From: JAAXQD01 sp032126435
GTDB taxonomy: Bacteria > Desulfobacterota > Desulfobacteria > Desulfobacterales > UBA11574
Direction: 5' to 3'
DNA: 10,241 nucleotides
Assembly (NCBI GenBank): GCA_032126435.1
Contig: JAQBBE010000036.1
Span: forward strand, 1-10,241
Within the stretch, counting starts at the first letter, position 1, and each line of letters begins with the position of its first letter. Positions 1 to 7,300 of the stretch are shown here, piece by piece. Both the position numbers and the translations under genes were made by a program. A model generated the notes under the pieces. The model was not told the origin of the DNA and ran no database searches. It was given only the letters and a program-made list of their open reading frames with translations.

Positions 1-426
1 GCGATCCTGTTACTTCTTGAAAGAAAAAAAATTCTTGCGGAAGGTGCGGGTGCGGTTTCTCTGGGCGCACTTTTGAATGGCTCAGTCACTGTTCCCCAGG
101 GAAGCAGGGTCGTTCTTTTGATTAGCGGAGGCAATGTGGACAGCTCTCTGTTGGGTCGTATGCTCGGCCAGGGTCTGTTAAAAAACGGCCGGATAATGCG
201 CTTTTGGGTGCGCCTCGACGACACCCCCGGCTCATTGGCAAAATTGCTGGCGTTGATATCGAGTCTAAAAGCAAATGTTCTTCATGTCTATCACGATCGG
301 AATATAAGGGGGTTGGCGATTTATGACACACGGGTCGATTTGGAGCTCGAAACGCGCGGTCCGGCGCAGGTTGATGAAATCGCCGCCCGATTGACTGCGG
401 CCGGTTATGAACTGGAGCTGAGATAA
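1..426 (+). CDS. ilvA: Threonine ammonia-lyase, C-terminal part with ACT domain (5' end outside window)
   Basis: The reading frame is open from base 1 and ends at TAA 424-426, giving 141 visible residues of a protein that is usually about 400 residues. Threonine ammonia-lyase is a cytoplasmic PLP enzyme (fold type II) that converts threonine to 2-oxobutanoate and ammonia, the first step toward isoleucine. Visible signatures are AEGAGA at about residues 13-18, where the phosphate/PLP side of the catalytic domain ends, and the SGGN motif at about 42-45 followed by the NVD sequence typical of this family. From about residue 65 there is one ACT domain beginning RFWVRLDDTPGSLAKLLALI, the usual effector-binding fold. 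A single short ACT domain fits the TdcB/short IlvA type rather than the long E. coli IlvA with two ACT-like modules. The gene converges on the zinc-ribbon gene with only 27 nt between stops, and I see no hairpin terminator there. Serine dehydratase of the same family is the alternative. Confidence 0.9.
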   Translation, partial: AILLLLERKKILAEGAGAVSLGALLNGSVTVPQGSRVVLLISGGNVDSSLLGRMLGQGLLKNGRIMRFWVRLDDTPGSLAKLLALISSLKANVLHVYHDRNIRGLAIYDTRVDLELETRGPAQVDEIAARLTAAGYELELR

Positions 427-453
427 GAGAATCGGTATCGACGGCTTTTGACA

Positions 454-1683
454 TTAAAGATTCGAGGCCAATGCAAGCTGATTTTTGTTTAGGGTTAAAT
501 TCAGTTCAGGTTGGATGTACTCAAGATGTTTTTCCATGAACGGTATGTAAACCAGCAAATAACTTTTGGGTTCAATTGTCAAATCACGGAGAATGTGCAC
601 AACCTCTTTTTGAGGTTTTACGAAACTGGCGAGGCTGATGGTAAGGCTTTGAATGGCTTCCTTGACCGATAACGTTACCGGATAAAGTCGGCCGTCCGGG
701 AGTTTTCTGACCAGTTTGTCGTGATGCTGTGATAGGGTTAAATTGCGCGAAAGGCGTAAAAAAACCTGGGGGTTAACCTTAAACGCCAGAGACCAGAAAT
801 AAAATTCAATATGATGCCAGTCTTTCTGAACCGCTTTCGGCAGATTGGCGATCTTTACCAGATCTGCATAGGTATGGAGTTCTATCCCGGAAATGTCCGG
901 TTTTATACGCCAGAAAGGCAGATAAAGAACGTTTTCTTCTTTTGTTGGGATGAATGCAAATTTCAAACTTTTGAGTTTGTTCCCGTCCGGTCTCCACGCC
1001 GAGTTGCAGTTTTTACAGGTCACCACCAAAGCGTTGCGTTGGCCGTGTAAATCCCACCCGCAAGCCGGGCAAAGGGCCGGCGTAAATTGAATTCGCCAGT
1101 CCGGACGCCCCCCTGGAAGAAGCATTGTATCAAAATCAGCCGGTAGTATTGAGCCAACCGGCCTGTTTAAGATCGCATCGTAGATTTTGTCGTTTGCATA
1201 AAAAGGAGAATAGATAATGCTGATTGTTTCACCGATATGGGATTGGTGAAAAACAGGATCTGGCAAGGATCTGCTGAATTGCTGGGAAAAAATCTCCACC
1301 ATGTTTTTAAACGGCAGGGTCGGCTTCAAGAAATAACCCGGAGTTTCCGGTGTAACGAAACTGAGCCTCAAGGCCTGACTGCGCAACCCAACGGAGATAG
1401 GGAAATAAGGGGACTCTACCGCCTGATGGCTGACATCAATAAATCTGTGTTTTATGCCGCTTTCCAGACAAGAAAAAAGCATTCCTTTAAACCGCCAGTA
1501 CGGGAAGAACACCAGTCTCTTATTTTTCGGAGCGGAACTGGGCAGCATATAGCGAAAAACATCTTTAGGAAGCAGGTATGATCGTACACGGCAGTATTCG
1601 CAAGCTAAAAGTCGGTCCGTTTCCTCCAGGACCGCCGGAGCCCCGCACTGAGGGCACTGGTATTCAATGCGTAGTCGAGGCAT
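454..1683 (-). CDS. Hypothetical protein with two zinc-ribbon repeats, partner of the SPFH protein
   Basis: This 409-residue soluble protein has no signal peptide or membrane segment, and I do not recognise a characterised family. It holds two treble-Cys zinc ribbons with identical spacing C-x2-C-x14-C-x2-C: C10/C13/C28/C31 and C205/C208/C223/C226. Each ribbon is followed about 25-30 residues later by a similar segment (FFPYWRFKG at 59-67; YLPFWRIKP at 254-262) and further on by another (IIYSPFYANDKIYDAI at 156-171; LLVYIPFMEKHLEYI at 376-390). The protein therefore appears to be an internal duplication of a module of about 195-200 residues. It lies 56 nt downstream of the SPFH/zinc-ribbon gene on the same strand. 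In Bacillus subtilis the SPFH gene ydjI also sits with a zinc-ribbon gene (ydjG), so a scaffold role is a reasonable guess but not shown. The start ATG 1681-1683 has no clear Shine-Dalgarno sequence. The start is nevertheless supported by the first ribbon beginning at residue 10. Confidence 0.8.
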   Translation of the reverse strand: MPRLRIEYQCPQCGAPAVLEETDRLLACEYCRVRSYLLPKDVFRYMLPSSAPKNKRLVFFPYWRFKGMLFSCLESGIKHRFIDVSHQAVESPYFPISVGLRSQALRLSFVTPETPGYFLKPTLPFKNMVEIFSQQFSRSLPDPVFHQSHIGETISIIYSPFYANDKIYDAILNRPVGSILPADFDTMLLPGGRPDWRIQFTPALCPACGWDLHGQRNALVVTCKNCNSAWRPDGNKLKSLKFAFIPTKEENVLYLPFWRIKPDISGIELHTYADLVKIANLPKAVQKDWHHIEFYFWSLAFKVNPQVFLRLSRNLTLSQHHDKLVRKLPDGRLYPVTLSVKEAIQSLTISLASFVKPQKEVVHILRDLTIEPKSYLLVYIPFMEKHLEYIQPELNLTLNKNQLALASNL

Positions 1684-1703
1684 TTATTTGTAAAAACCGT
1701 ATC

Positions 1704-1709
1704 ATTATA
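1704..1709 (-). promoter_or_regulatory. Perfect -10 hexamer in the SPFH/zinc-ribbon gap (weak promoter candidate)
   Basis: On the minus strand TATAAT sits in the 56-nt gap between the SPFH and double zinc-ribbon genes. At 17-nt spacing the -35 would be ATCAAT, a poor match. It could drive the last gene alone, with a leader of about 14 nt, but such hexamers are common by chance in AT-rich gaps. Confidence 0.2.
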
Positions 1710-1739
1710 TTAGTTTTGAAGATGGAATTGATCGGCACC

Positions 1740-2870
1740 TTAAAGCAACTCTCCACACTGATTACAGAAGGTGGATTCGGTTAAATTTTCGCTATCGCAT
1801 TTTGAACAAACCTTGGGTTTAGGCTTTTCTTCCACAGGATGACCACAGCGGGAACAGAATTTCGCGCTGGGTGTAAGATTTTTGCTGCATTTTGCGCATT
1901 GTCTGAAAACCAGTTGCTGGTGCCCGCAGAACGGGCAGAACTTAGCTTCCGGGGGGATCGAATGGCGGCAATCCGGGCATGAAACGTCGTGTTGGATATC
2001 GGGTTTGCGAGGTTCAGGTTGCGCGCCTGCAAAGTACTGAGAAAACATGGCCGGCATCATCAGTCCGAGACCCATACCCATCCCCGAACCGGCAGCACCG
2101 TCCGCTTCCGAAGCTTTTTCCATGGCCATGGCCGCTTTCATCTGCATCAGTTTGTTCATATCTTGGAAAACGCCCATTCGGCTTCGGTCGTCAATGGCCT
2201 GTTGAACTTCGGGTGGGGGCGTAATGGCATTGATGTACAGGTGGGTCAGTCCAAGACCGAAGTGGCTGAAATCCTTTTGGAGACGTTGGACCATACCTTG
2301 GGAAAGTTCTTCGTATTTGGCCGGAAGGTTCAGGATCGAGTCGATGGTCTCTCCCATGTAATCGTTGAATCTGGATACAATGACCCGGTTCAGGTATTCA
2401 TCAATTTCCTGGGTGGTGAACATACCCTGGGTGCCCACGAGGTTGTTGATAAATAAAACCGGCTGCATCACCTGAAGGTTAAAAACACCGAAGGCTCTGA
2501 GCCGTATCAGCCCCAGTTCGGAATCCTTGAAAGCCACCGGATCACGGGTACCCCATTTAAGGTTTGTAAACACCTTTAAATTTACAAAATAGACCTCTGC
2601 TCTGAGGGGGCTGGTGAGCCCCCAGGGCAGGCTGAGAATTTTGGTCAAAATTGGAATGTTGGCTGTCTTGAGGGTATGCCGGCCCGGCCCAAATGCATCC
2701 AGTGCTTTTCCTTGATAAAAAAATACACCGGCCTGGCTTTCCCTGACCGTCATCTGGGCGCCGTATTTGATCTCTCCGGAACCTTTTTGGGGGAGACGGT
2801 GAACAAGTTCTTTGCCGGTATTGTCGAACCATTCGAGGTTTTCCAAAAAAACGATATTGTCGGTGCCCAT
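1740..2870 (-). CDS. SPFH/Band 7 protein with three C-terminal zinc ribbons (YdjI / virion-core-like family)
   Basis: This 376-residue protein has a YdjI-type SPFH domain at about residues 30-240. The recognisable conserved pieces are VRESQAGVFFYQGKALDAFGPG (about 42-63), the HTLKTANIPIL stretch, the VYFVNLK strand, and ITPPPEVQQAIDDRSRMG (about 216-233), typical of this family. A Gly/Met-rich linker (about 259-283) follows. Then come three zinc ribbons with the same spacing C-x2-C-x10-C-x2-C: C298/C301/C312/C315, C325/C328/C339/C342 and C355/C358/C369/C372. No membrane helix is visible, so membrane association would need a partner, as described for B. subtilis YdjI, which works with YdjG/YdjH to bring PspA to membranes. 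No PspA gene lies in this window. The start ATG 2868-2870 is preceded by GGGAG at 9 nt. A 79-nt gap separates it from the LysM/TPR gene upstream, and the zinc-ribbon gene follows 56 nt downstream. The function in this organism is unknown; membrane organisation or envelope stress is the likely area. Confidence 0.85.
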   Translation of the reverse strand: MGTDNIVFLENLEWFDNTGKELVHRLPQKGSGEIKYGAQMTVRESQAGVFFYQGKALDAFGPGRHTLKTANIPILTKILSLPWGLTSPLRAEVYFVNLKVFTNLKWGTRDPVAFKDSELGLIRLRAFGVFNLQVMQPVLFINNLVGTQGMFTTQEIDEYLNRVIVSRFNDYMGETIDSILNLPAKYEELSQGMVQRLQKDFSHFGLGLTHLYINAITPPPEVQQAIDDRSRMGVFQDMNKLMQMKAAMAMEKASEADGAAGSGMGMGLGLMMPAMFSQYFAGAQPEPRKPDIQHDVSCPDCRHSIPPEAKFCPFCGHQQLVFRQCAKCSKNLTPSAKFCSRCGHPVEEKPKPKVCSKCDSENLTESTFCNQCGELL

Positions 2871-2949
2871 AAATTGAATCTCCCATTAGTATGAAAATGT
2901 TGCCATGTGTTGCATCCGGGTCTCTTTTTACGCGTCGCCGCCCAATAAG

Positions 2950-4266
2950 CTATTTGACCTTTTTCAATTTCTCCAACAAGCTTTTGGCGTTTTTAATGTC
3001 TTTTTTAGCCTTTATATGCTCGGGATCCAGGGTCAAGGTCGTTTCCCATTCCTTTATGGCACTTTGTAGCTCCTCGTTCAGAAAATATTTGACGCCTTGA
3101 AGGTATTGAATTTCAGCTTGTTTTTTCATTGCATTTTTTACTGAAGATATGGTTTCCCCGACACATTCATATCCAGAGTCTGCGCTGTTAAGCACGTTTA
3201 ATGCTTCGGCATATTTTTTGCGAATGAGCAAGCTCTTTCCATTTTGACACACGGCGGTATTCATAATATCTCTGGCCGCTTTGTTCGATTTGTCATGGCT
3301 CAAAATATTTTCTGCAACGGCGATTGCCGCTGTATATTTTTTTTCTTTCAAAAAATTTTCCGCTTCTGAAAATTCTTTTTCAATGACGTCTTGAATGGAT
3401 TTATTAACGACTTCAGATTCGGGGGTTATTTTTTTGAACATGTCGATGGCTTCGCCATACTTTTTTTCCCGGCATAACTGCAGTCCCACCTGATAGTAGG
3501 CGGAATTTTTTAAATCAACGGCAGTTGGGTTCGTCGGATCATTCTGTAAGATCCTTTCGGTGATACTTGCAACCGCTTTGTAGTGTCTTTCTTTCAATAA
3601 GTTTTCTGCCTTTAGCAGTTCCTTGGGAATGTTTAGAGTGGGTTGGATAAACTTTGATTCCAGGATGGGGAGTTTGAGAAGGGTTCCGGGTAAAGGGTCT
3701 GTGTCGGGTTTAAAATCATTAAAATAGACAATCAGAAAAGCTTTTTCCGGGTTGTTGTAAAATTTTTGGGATATGGAATTTAAGGTATCGTTTTCCGAAA
3801 CTCGATAGGCAATATATTCTTTAGGGATGAGTCTGTTTTGCAGATAATTGAGTGCTTCTTTATTGTCGGGGTCGTATCTGAGCGCCGTTAGAAAGTGATA
3901 TCGGGCTTTTTTGAATTGTTTGTTTTTGAAAAAATTCACCCCTTCTTGGAGATGCTCGAGGGATTTGTGAACAACCGTCGATTCTAAATCGGATATTTTA
4001 TCGGAAATATCCCGGTCGTCAGGACTTAATGCGCCGGCAATTTTAAAATAAAAAAGCGCAGTTTGTAATTCATCGTTTTTCTCATACGCCGTTGCTTTTT
4101 CCATGTAATAAGAAGGTGAGAAGGCCGCTTTGCTTTGAGAGGTTTTATCCGAAGTCTTCTTCGAAAATTTGTCGTTATAGTCTCTGAGAGCTTTAAGCGG
4201 AACGGCACACCCTGTAACAAAGCACAGAACAATGATCAGGCTGAAAAGGTTTAAAGTATGTTTCAT
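2950..4266 (-). CDS. LysM-domain TPR lipoprotein
   Basis: This 438-residue secreted lipoprotein has an N-terminal hydrophobic signal (residues 5-17) and lipobox VTGC at 17-20, so Cys20 should be lipidated. Two TPR-like helical hairpins (about 52-85 and 100-136) precede a LysM domain at about 152-201 (YRVSENDTLNSISQKFY, ending LLKLPIL). Five more TPR-like units follow (about 218-430), the last being the best match (VKYFLNEELQSAIKEWETTLTLDPEH). Two of these regions form a longer duplication with an 82-residue period (AEN at 220 and 302; KKY at 268 and 350). LysM domains bind GlcNAc-containing glycans such as peptidoglycan, and TPRs mediate protein contacts, so an envelope-anchored scaffold is likely. 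The start ATG overlaps the stop of the deacetylase-like gene by 4 nt (ATGA), indicating translational coupling; only a weak AGAAG precedes it. The substrate and partner are unknown. Its LysM domain resembles that of the neighbouring lipoprotein. Confidence 0.85.
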   Translation of the reverse strand: MKHTLNLFSLIIVLCFVTGCAVPLKALRDYNDKFSKKTSDKTSQSKAAFSPSYYMEKATAYEKNDELQTALFYFKIAGALSPDDRDISDKISDLESTVVHKSLEHLQEGVNFFKNKQFKKARYHFLTALRYDPDNKEALNYLQNRLIPKEYIAYRVSENDTLNSISQKFYNNPEKAFLIVYFNDFKPDTDPLPGTLLKLPILESKFIQPTLNIPKELLKAENLLKERHYKAVASITERILQNDPTNPTAVDLKNSAYYQVGLQLCREKKYGEAIDMFKKITPESEVVNKSIQDVIEKEFSEAENFLKEKKYTAAIAVAENILSHDKSNKAARDIMNTAVCQNGKSLLIRKKYAEALNVLNSADSGYECVGETISSVKNAMKKQAEIQYLQGVKYFLNEELQSAIKEWETTLTLDPEHIKAKKDIKNAKSLLEKLKKVK

Positions 4267-5276
4267 TTCAATTCGTTCTTCTGAAAAACGGACAAGTTCT
4301 TTTTAAAACTTTCAATATCATGTTTGCCGTGTATTATTGAGCGATGGATCCGATATTTATCAACGAAAAATGGATTCGATCCCCCTTCAACGGTGAATGC
4401 AGCCCTATAACCCTGTTTTTTTAAAATAGCAATGATGAGGTCGTTTGTTTGTCCGTAAGGATATGCGAGATATTTGCATTTCTTTTTCAGTTTCTTCCCG
4501 ATCAACGTGTTGGGATAATCGATCTCCATTTCAAGGGCTTTGAAATATTCTTCAAACGATTCATTCTTTTTTCTGGCCGTCAAGTTCCGGTGAGTTTTGG
4601 TTTGACATTGGATATCAAACCCGTGTTCTGAAAGCGTTTGTATTTGTTCCCAGGACATGGCTTTCCCACCGCCGATAAAATCCGTGTAAATAAAAAACGT
4701 GGCAGGAAAACCATATTTTTTCAATATGGGAAAAGCGATGTCGTAAATAGATCCCCATGCATCGTCAAATGTAATGGCAACCGATTTTTCGGGTATCCGT
4801 TCCTTGTCATCGATAAAGTCTAATAATTGATCGAGTGATATGACGTGAAATCCGTTTTCCTTCAGATATTTCATTTGGGCTTCAAATTCGGCTTCGGCAA
4901 CGGACGACTTCCCCGACATGTTTTTAGAAAAACTATGATAGACCAGTACAGGAACCGTCTGAAAACCATCGGTTTTAAGGCCGCGGTTGTAAAGGGGTGA
5001 CACGGGAATAATCAACGTCTGACCGGAGGTCAGAGTTTTAACGTTATTGAATTCGGCGATCAGCCAACCTTTTTTCGGGTCGTTTAAGTGGTCGGCGGCA
5101 AGGGAAGAAAGCGTGTCTTCGTCGGTGGTCTTCACCAGAATAAAATTGTCATCAATAAACGCTTTGGGAGCGTTCCGGTGCTTCGGTGTACCAGCGGCAC
5201 AAGCTGCAAGAAATAAAAAAGTGAGCAGGAAAAACTTAAATAAGATTGGTTTTTTCCTATTTGCCGATTTCGGCAT
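4263..5276 (-). CDS. LysM polysaccharide deacetylase-like lipoprotein (NodB fold, altered metal motif)
   Basis: This 337-residue lipoprotein has the charged N-terminus MPKSANRKK, a hydrophobic segment (12-24) and lipobox LAAC at 23-26. A LysM-type domain spans about 45-92 (DEDTLSSLAADHL, ending QTLIIPV). The rest is a carbohydrate esterase family 4/NodB deacetylase domain, in the subgroup with the VPVLVYHSF opening seen in PgaB-like proteins. Motif 1 is TFDD at 169-172, with D171 as presumed base and D172 as metal ligand. Motif 2, normally H-(S/T)-x-x-H, reads QTKTH at 225-229, so the first metal histidine is Gln225 while His229 is kept. Motif 3 is AYPYG at 271-275. The family removes acetyl groups from GlcNAc polymers in the periplasm or wall; whether this member is active is uncertain because of Gln225. 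The start is supported by AAGGAG at 5284-5289, 7 nt from ATG. The gene overlaps the cyclase end by 20 nt and the LysM/TPR gene by 4 nt. Confidence 0.88.
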   Translation of the reverse strand: MPKSANRKKPILFKFFLLTFLFLAACAAGTPKHRNAPKAFIDDNFILVKTTDEDTLSSLAADHLNDPKKGWLIAEFNNVKTLTSGQTLIIPVSPLYNRGLKTDGFQTVPVLVYHSFSKNMSGKSSVAEAEFEAQMKYLKENGFHVISLDQLLDFIDDKERIPEKSVAITFDDAWGSIYDIAFPILKKYGFPATFFIYTDFIGGGKAMSWEQIQTLSEHGFDIQCQTKTHRNLTARKKNESFEEYFKALEMEIDYPNTLIGKKLKKKCKYLAYPYGQTNDLIIAILKKQGYRAAFTVEGGSNPFFVDKYRIHRSIIHGKHDIESFKKNLSVFQKNELK

Positions 5277-6990
5277 GATGCTTCTCCTTTATGCGAATCA
5301 GCTTGAATGTCTCCACCGGTTCTGTTTTGCCCTTTATATGTTGTGAAGGGAGCGGGTCTACCTGAACCATCTCTTTTATTTTTGAATAAACACTTTTACT
5401 GATAATAATTTCACCGGGATTGGCCAGCCTGTATAGATGTGCAGCGAGGTTTACGCTGTCCCCGATGACCGTATATTCCATTCTATCCTGGGAACCGATG
5501 TTCCCTGAGACGACGACGCCGGAATTTATCCCGATCCCAACGGCTTGAAGGAGAACATTTCCATTTTCTTGTTTTTTCAGGAACTCTTTTTGCATATGCG
5601 CTGCTGACCTAACAGCTCGTTCCGCGTGATCTTCGTGATAAATCGGAACCCCAAAAACTCCAAGAACCGCATCACCGATGAACTTGTCCACATAGCCGCC
5701 GTGATCTTGTATGCTCTGTGTTGCAATTTCAAAATATTCATTGAGTTTTTCCACGATTTCTTCGGGCTCATTGATCTCCGAGAAGGATGAGAATCCTCTG
5801 ATATCGACAAATACAATGGTAGCCTCATTCCTATGACCTTTAAGCCAGTCGCTTTCAGGATCGGCCATTATCATTTCAAGAACTTCAGAACCGATATACT
5901 TGCCAAAAGATTTCTGCATCAAAGCGTTTTTCCAAAGCTCATCACCCATCCGATTGAATGCCGTGGCCAGGTTTCCAAGTTCGTCATTTCTGGCCAGGAT
6001 AATTTTGTGTTGGTAATTCCCTGAACCGATTTCCTGGGTTGCCAGGACAAGATTTGAAATAGGTCGGGAAAATCGGAATCCAAGCCAGAGCGCAATTGCA
6101 CTTCCAAAAAGGAGAATAAAAATGGTGATCACAATAATTGTCCATCGCTCTTTAAGGATGAGTCTTTCGATAAAATCGATGGAAACTCCCACATGTATTT
6201 CACCCAATTTTTTTTCTTTGAATAGAATGGGACGGGTCAAATTTAAAACATGCTCGCCCGATGTCGAGAAGTAATTAAAATAAGTAAGGTCTCCTTCTCT
6301 TTTGACATCTTCGATTTTGGGAAACATCTCAAAGGTCTTTCCTATCTTGTTTATGTCTGTATGTGCCCTTATGGTTTGATTGTGGTCAACAACAATCGCA
6401 TACAGAAGCCCTTCAACATGGGTTGCATCTTTTATCAATGAATTAAGTCTTAAAATATTGTCTTCAAGAAGGGGGATCGACGCATTGCTGGAAAAATAGT
6501 TAATACTGACCATACCGATTTTAACGGTTTGCTTGTAAAACCTTTCCTTCTGATGGCTCAGAATGAAAAAGCTCATCACCGAAATAGTGGTGATGATAAT
6601 CACCATGATTGCAGCAAAAACCTGAAACCAGATGGGAATGCGTGTTGGAGGAAGGCCTTCAACAAAGCTTTCACGCTTTTTTTTGACAAGCCCTTTTATG
6701 TCATCAGAGAGTGTTTTAACTGAAATTTGATATTCTTGGCTTACCGCCTCGACCAATTTCTCTTCTGGTGCATAACCGAGTTCAACGATGATCTGCCCCA
6801 GGCGAACGGCCTTGCCCAGTGTATAGAGTTTCTCTTTTTGTACCTTGAGAGCCTCCTGGAGTTGTTTTTCGGTAATGATGCCTCTTTTCCTTAAAACCGC
6901 GCCGATGGCCATACTGTAATTATCGGGAGATTTCCCCAGCAATCTTTTAATTCTGGACCGTAAAAAAGTTTGAGCGGTCAACGGTTTCAT
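5257..6990 (-). CDS. Membrane-bound class III adenylate cyclase with N-terminal MshEN domain, periplasmic sensor and HAMP
   Basis: This 577-residue protein should make cAMP from ATP. Domain order: MshEN/GspE-N-like domain at about 28-95, with two copies of the G-x8-13-L-x2-A-x2-Q pattern (GAVLRKRGIITEKQL and RLGQIIVELGY); membrane helix about 118-145; periplasmic sensor about 146-282; membrane helix about 283-305; HAMP about 303-358; catalytic domain about 385-565. Metal aspartates are D396 (FVDIRGFS) and D440 (KFIGDAV). K436 and T507 (YTVIGD) sit at the base-specifying positions and favour ATP. N514 is present, but the transition-state Arg four residues on is His518 (VNLAAH). MshEN domains in type IV pilus and type II secretion ATPases can bind c-di-GMP, so cross-talk between messengers is possible. 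It is first in the five-gene run, with a TTGACA promoter upstream. The start ATG 6988-6990 lacks a strong Shine-Dalgarno; Met27 is an alternative just before the first domain. Confidence 0.9.
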   Translation of the reverse strand: MKPLTAQTFLRSRIKRLLGKSPDNYSMAIGAVLRKRGIITEKQLQEALKVQKEKLYTLGKAVRLGQIIVELGYAPEEKLVEAVSQEYQISVKTLSDDIKGLVKKKRESFVEGLPPTRIPIWFQVFAAIMVIIITTISVMSFFILSHQKERFYKQTVKIGMVSINYFSSNASIPLLEDNILRLNSLIKDATHVEGLLYAIVVDHNQTIRAHTDINKIGKTFEMFPKIEDVKREGDLTYFNYFSTSGEHVLNLTRPILFKEKKLGEIHVGVSIDFIERLILKERWTIIVITIFILLFGSAIALWLGFRFSRPISNLVLATQEIGSGNYQHKIILARNDELGNLATAFNRMGDELWKNALMQKSFGKYIGSEVLEMIMADPESDWLKGHRNEATIVFVDIRGFSSFSEINEPEEIVEKLNEYFEIATQSIQDHGGYVDKFIGDAVLGVFGVPIYHEDHAERAVRSAAHMQKEFLKKQENGNVLLQAVGIGINSGVVVSGNIGSQDRMEYTVIGDSVNLAAHLYRLANPGEIIISKSVYSKIKEMVQVDPLPSQHIKGKTEPVETFKLIRIKEKHHAEIGK

Positions 6991-7070
6991 ACGTGAGGTT
7001 TCCGACCCTGAATATTCAAAAGAAAAAAATGCAATGATTTAAAGTATCATAGAAAATCTTTAAATTTTAT

Positions 7071-7099
7071 AATTTATCTAAAAATGAGCGATATGTCAA
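7071..7099 (-). promoter_or_regulatory. Sigma-70-type promoter for the cyclase-led operon
   Basis: Read on the minus strand, a perfect -35 TTGACA (7094-7099) is followed by a 17-nt spacer and the -10 TAAATT (7071-7076, four of six consensus bases), in an AT-rich surround. Transcription would start near 7064, giving a leader of about 73 nt before the cyclase ATG. The position and spacing are good, but the call is from consensus only. Confidence 0.5.
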
Positions 7100-7300
7100 T
7101 AAATTAACCGGAGGCCCATATAAGCCTTTATGAGAAAAAAATGAACGAACATAGAAGGTTATTGTTCAAGTTTCGCACACAAACTTTTGCGCAAAGAAAT
7201 CTTTGGTGCCGGGCTATTTTCGTGGGAATTCATTCGAATAAAACCTTTTCAAGGGACATCAGATTTTAGAGATTCTTTTCGTGATTGCTCAACCCGGATG

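Noticed and set aside
427..453. A bidirectional terminator between the convergent threonine ammonia-lyase and zinc-ribbon genes
   Set aside because: The 27-nt gap shows no stable inverted repeat and no T tract on either strand.
1989..2456. A 155-codon plus-strand open frame across the SPFH gene
   Set aside because: It is antisense to a well-supported domain protein and shows no domain, signal or ribosome binding site.
2871..2949. A separate promoter for the SPFH/zinc-ribbon pair
   Set aside because: On the minus strand CATACT could act as a -10, but no credible -35 stands at the right distance, so I did not list it.
7141..7269. A 42-codon open frame starting with ATG between the two divergent units
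   Set aside because: It has no ribosome binding site, no recognisable domain and only one Trp codon, so it is neither a convincing gene nor a trp leader peptide.
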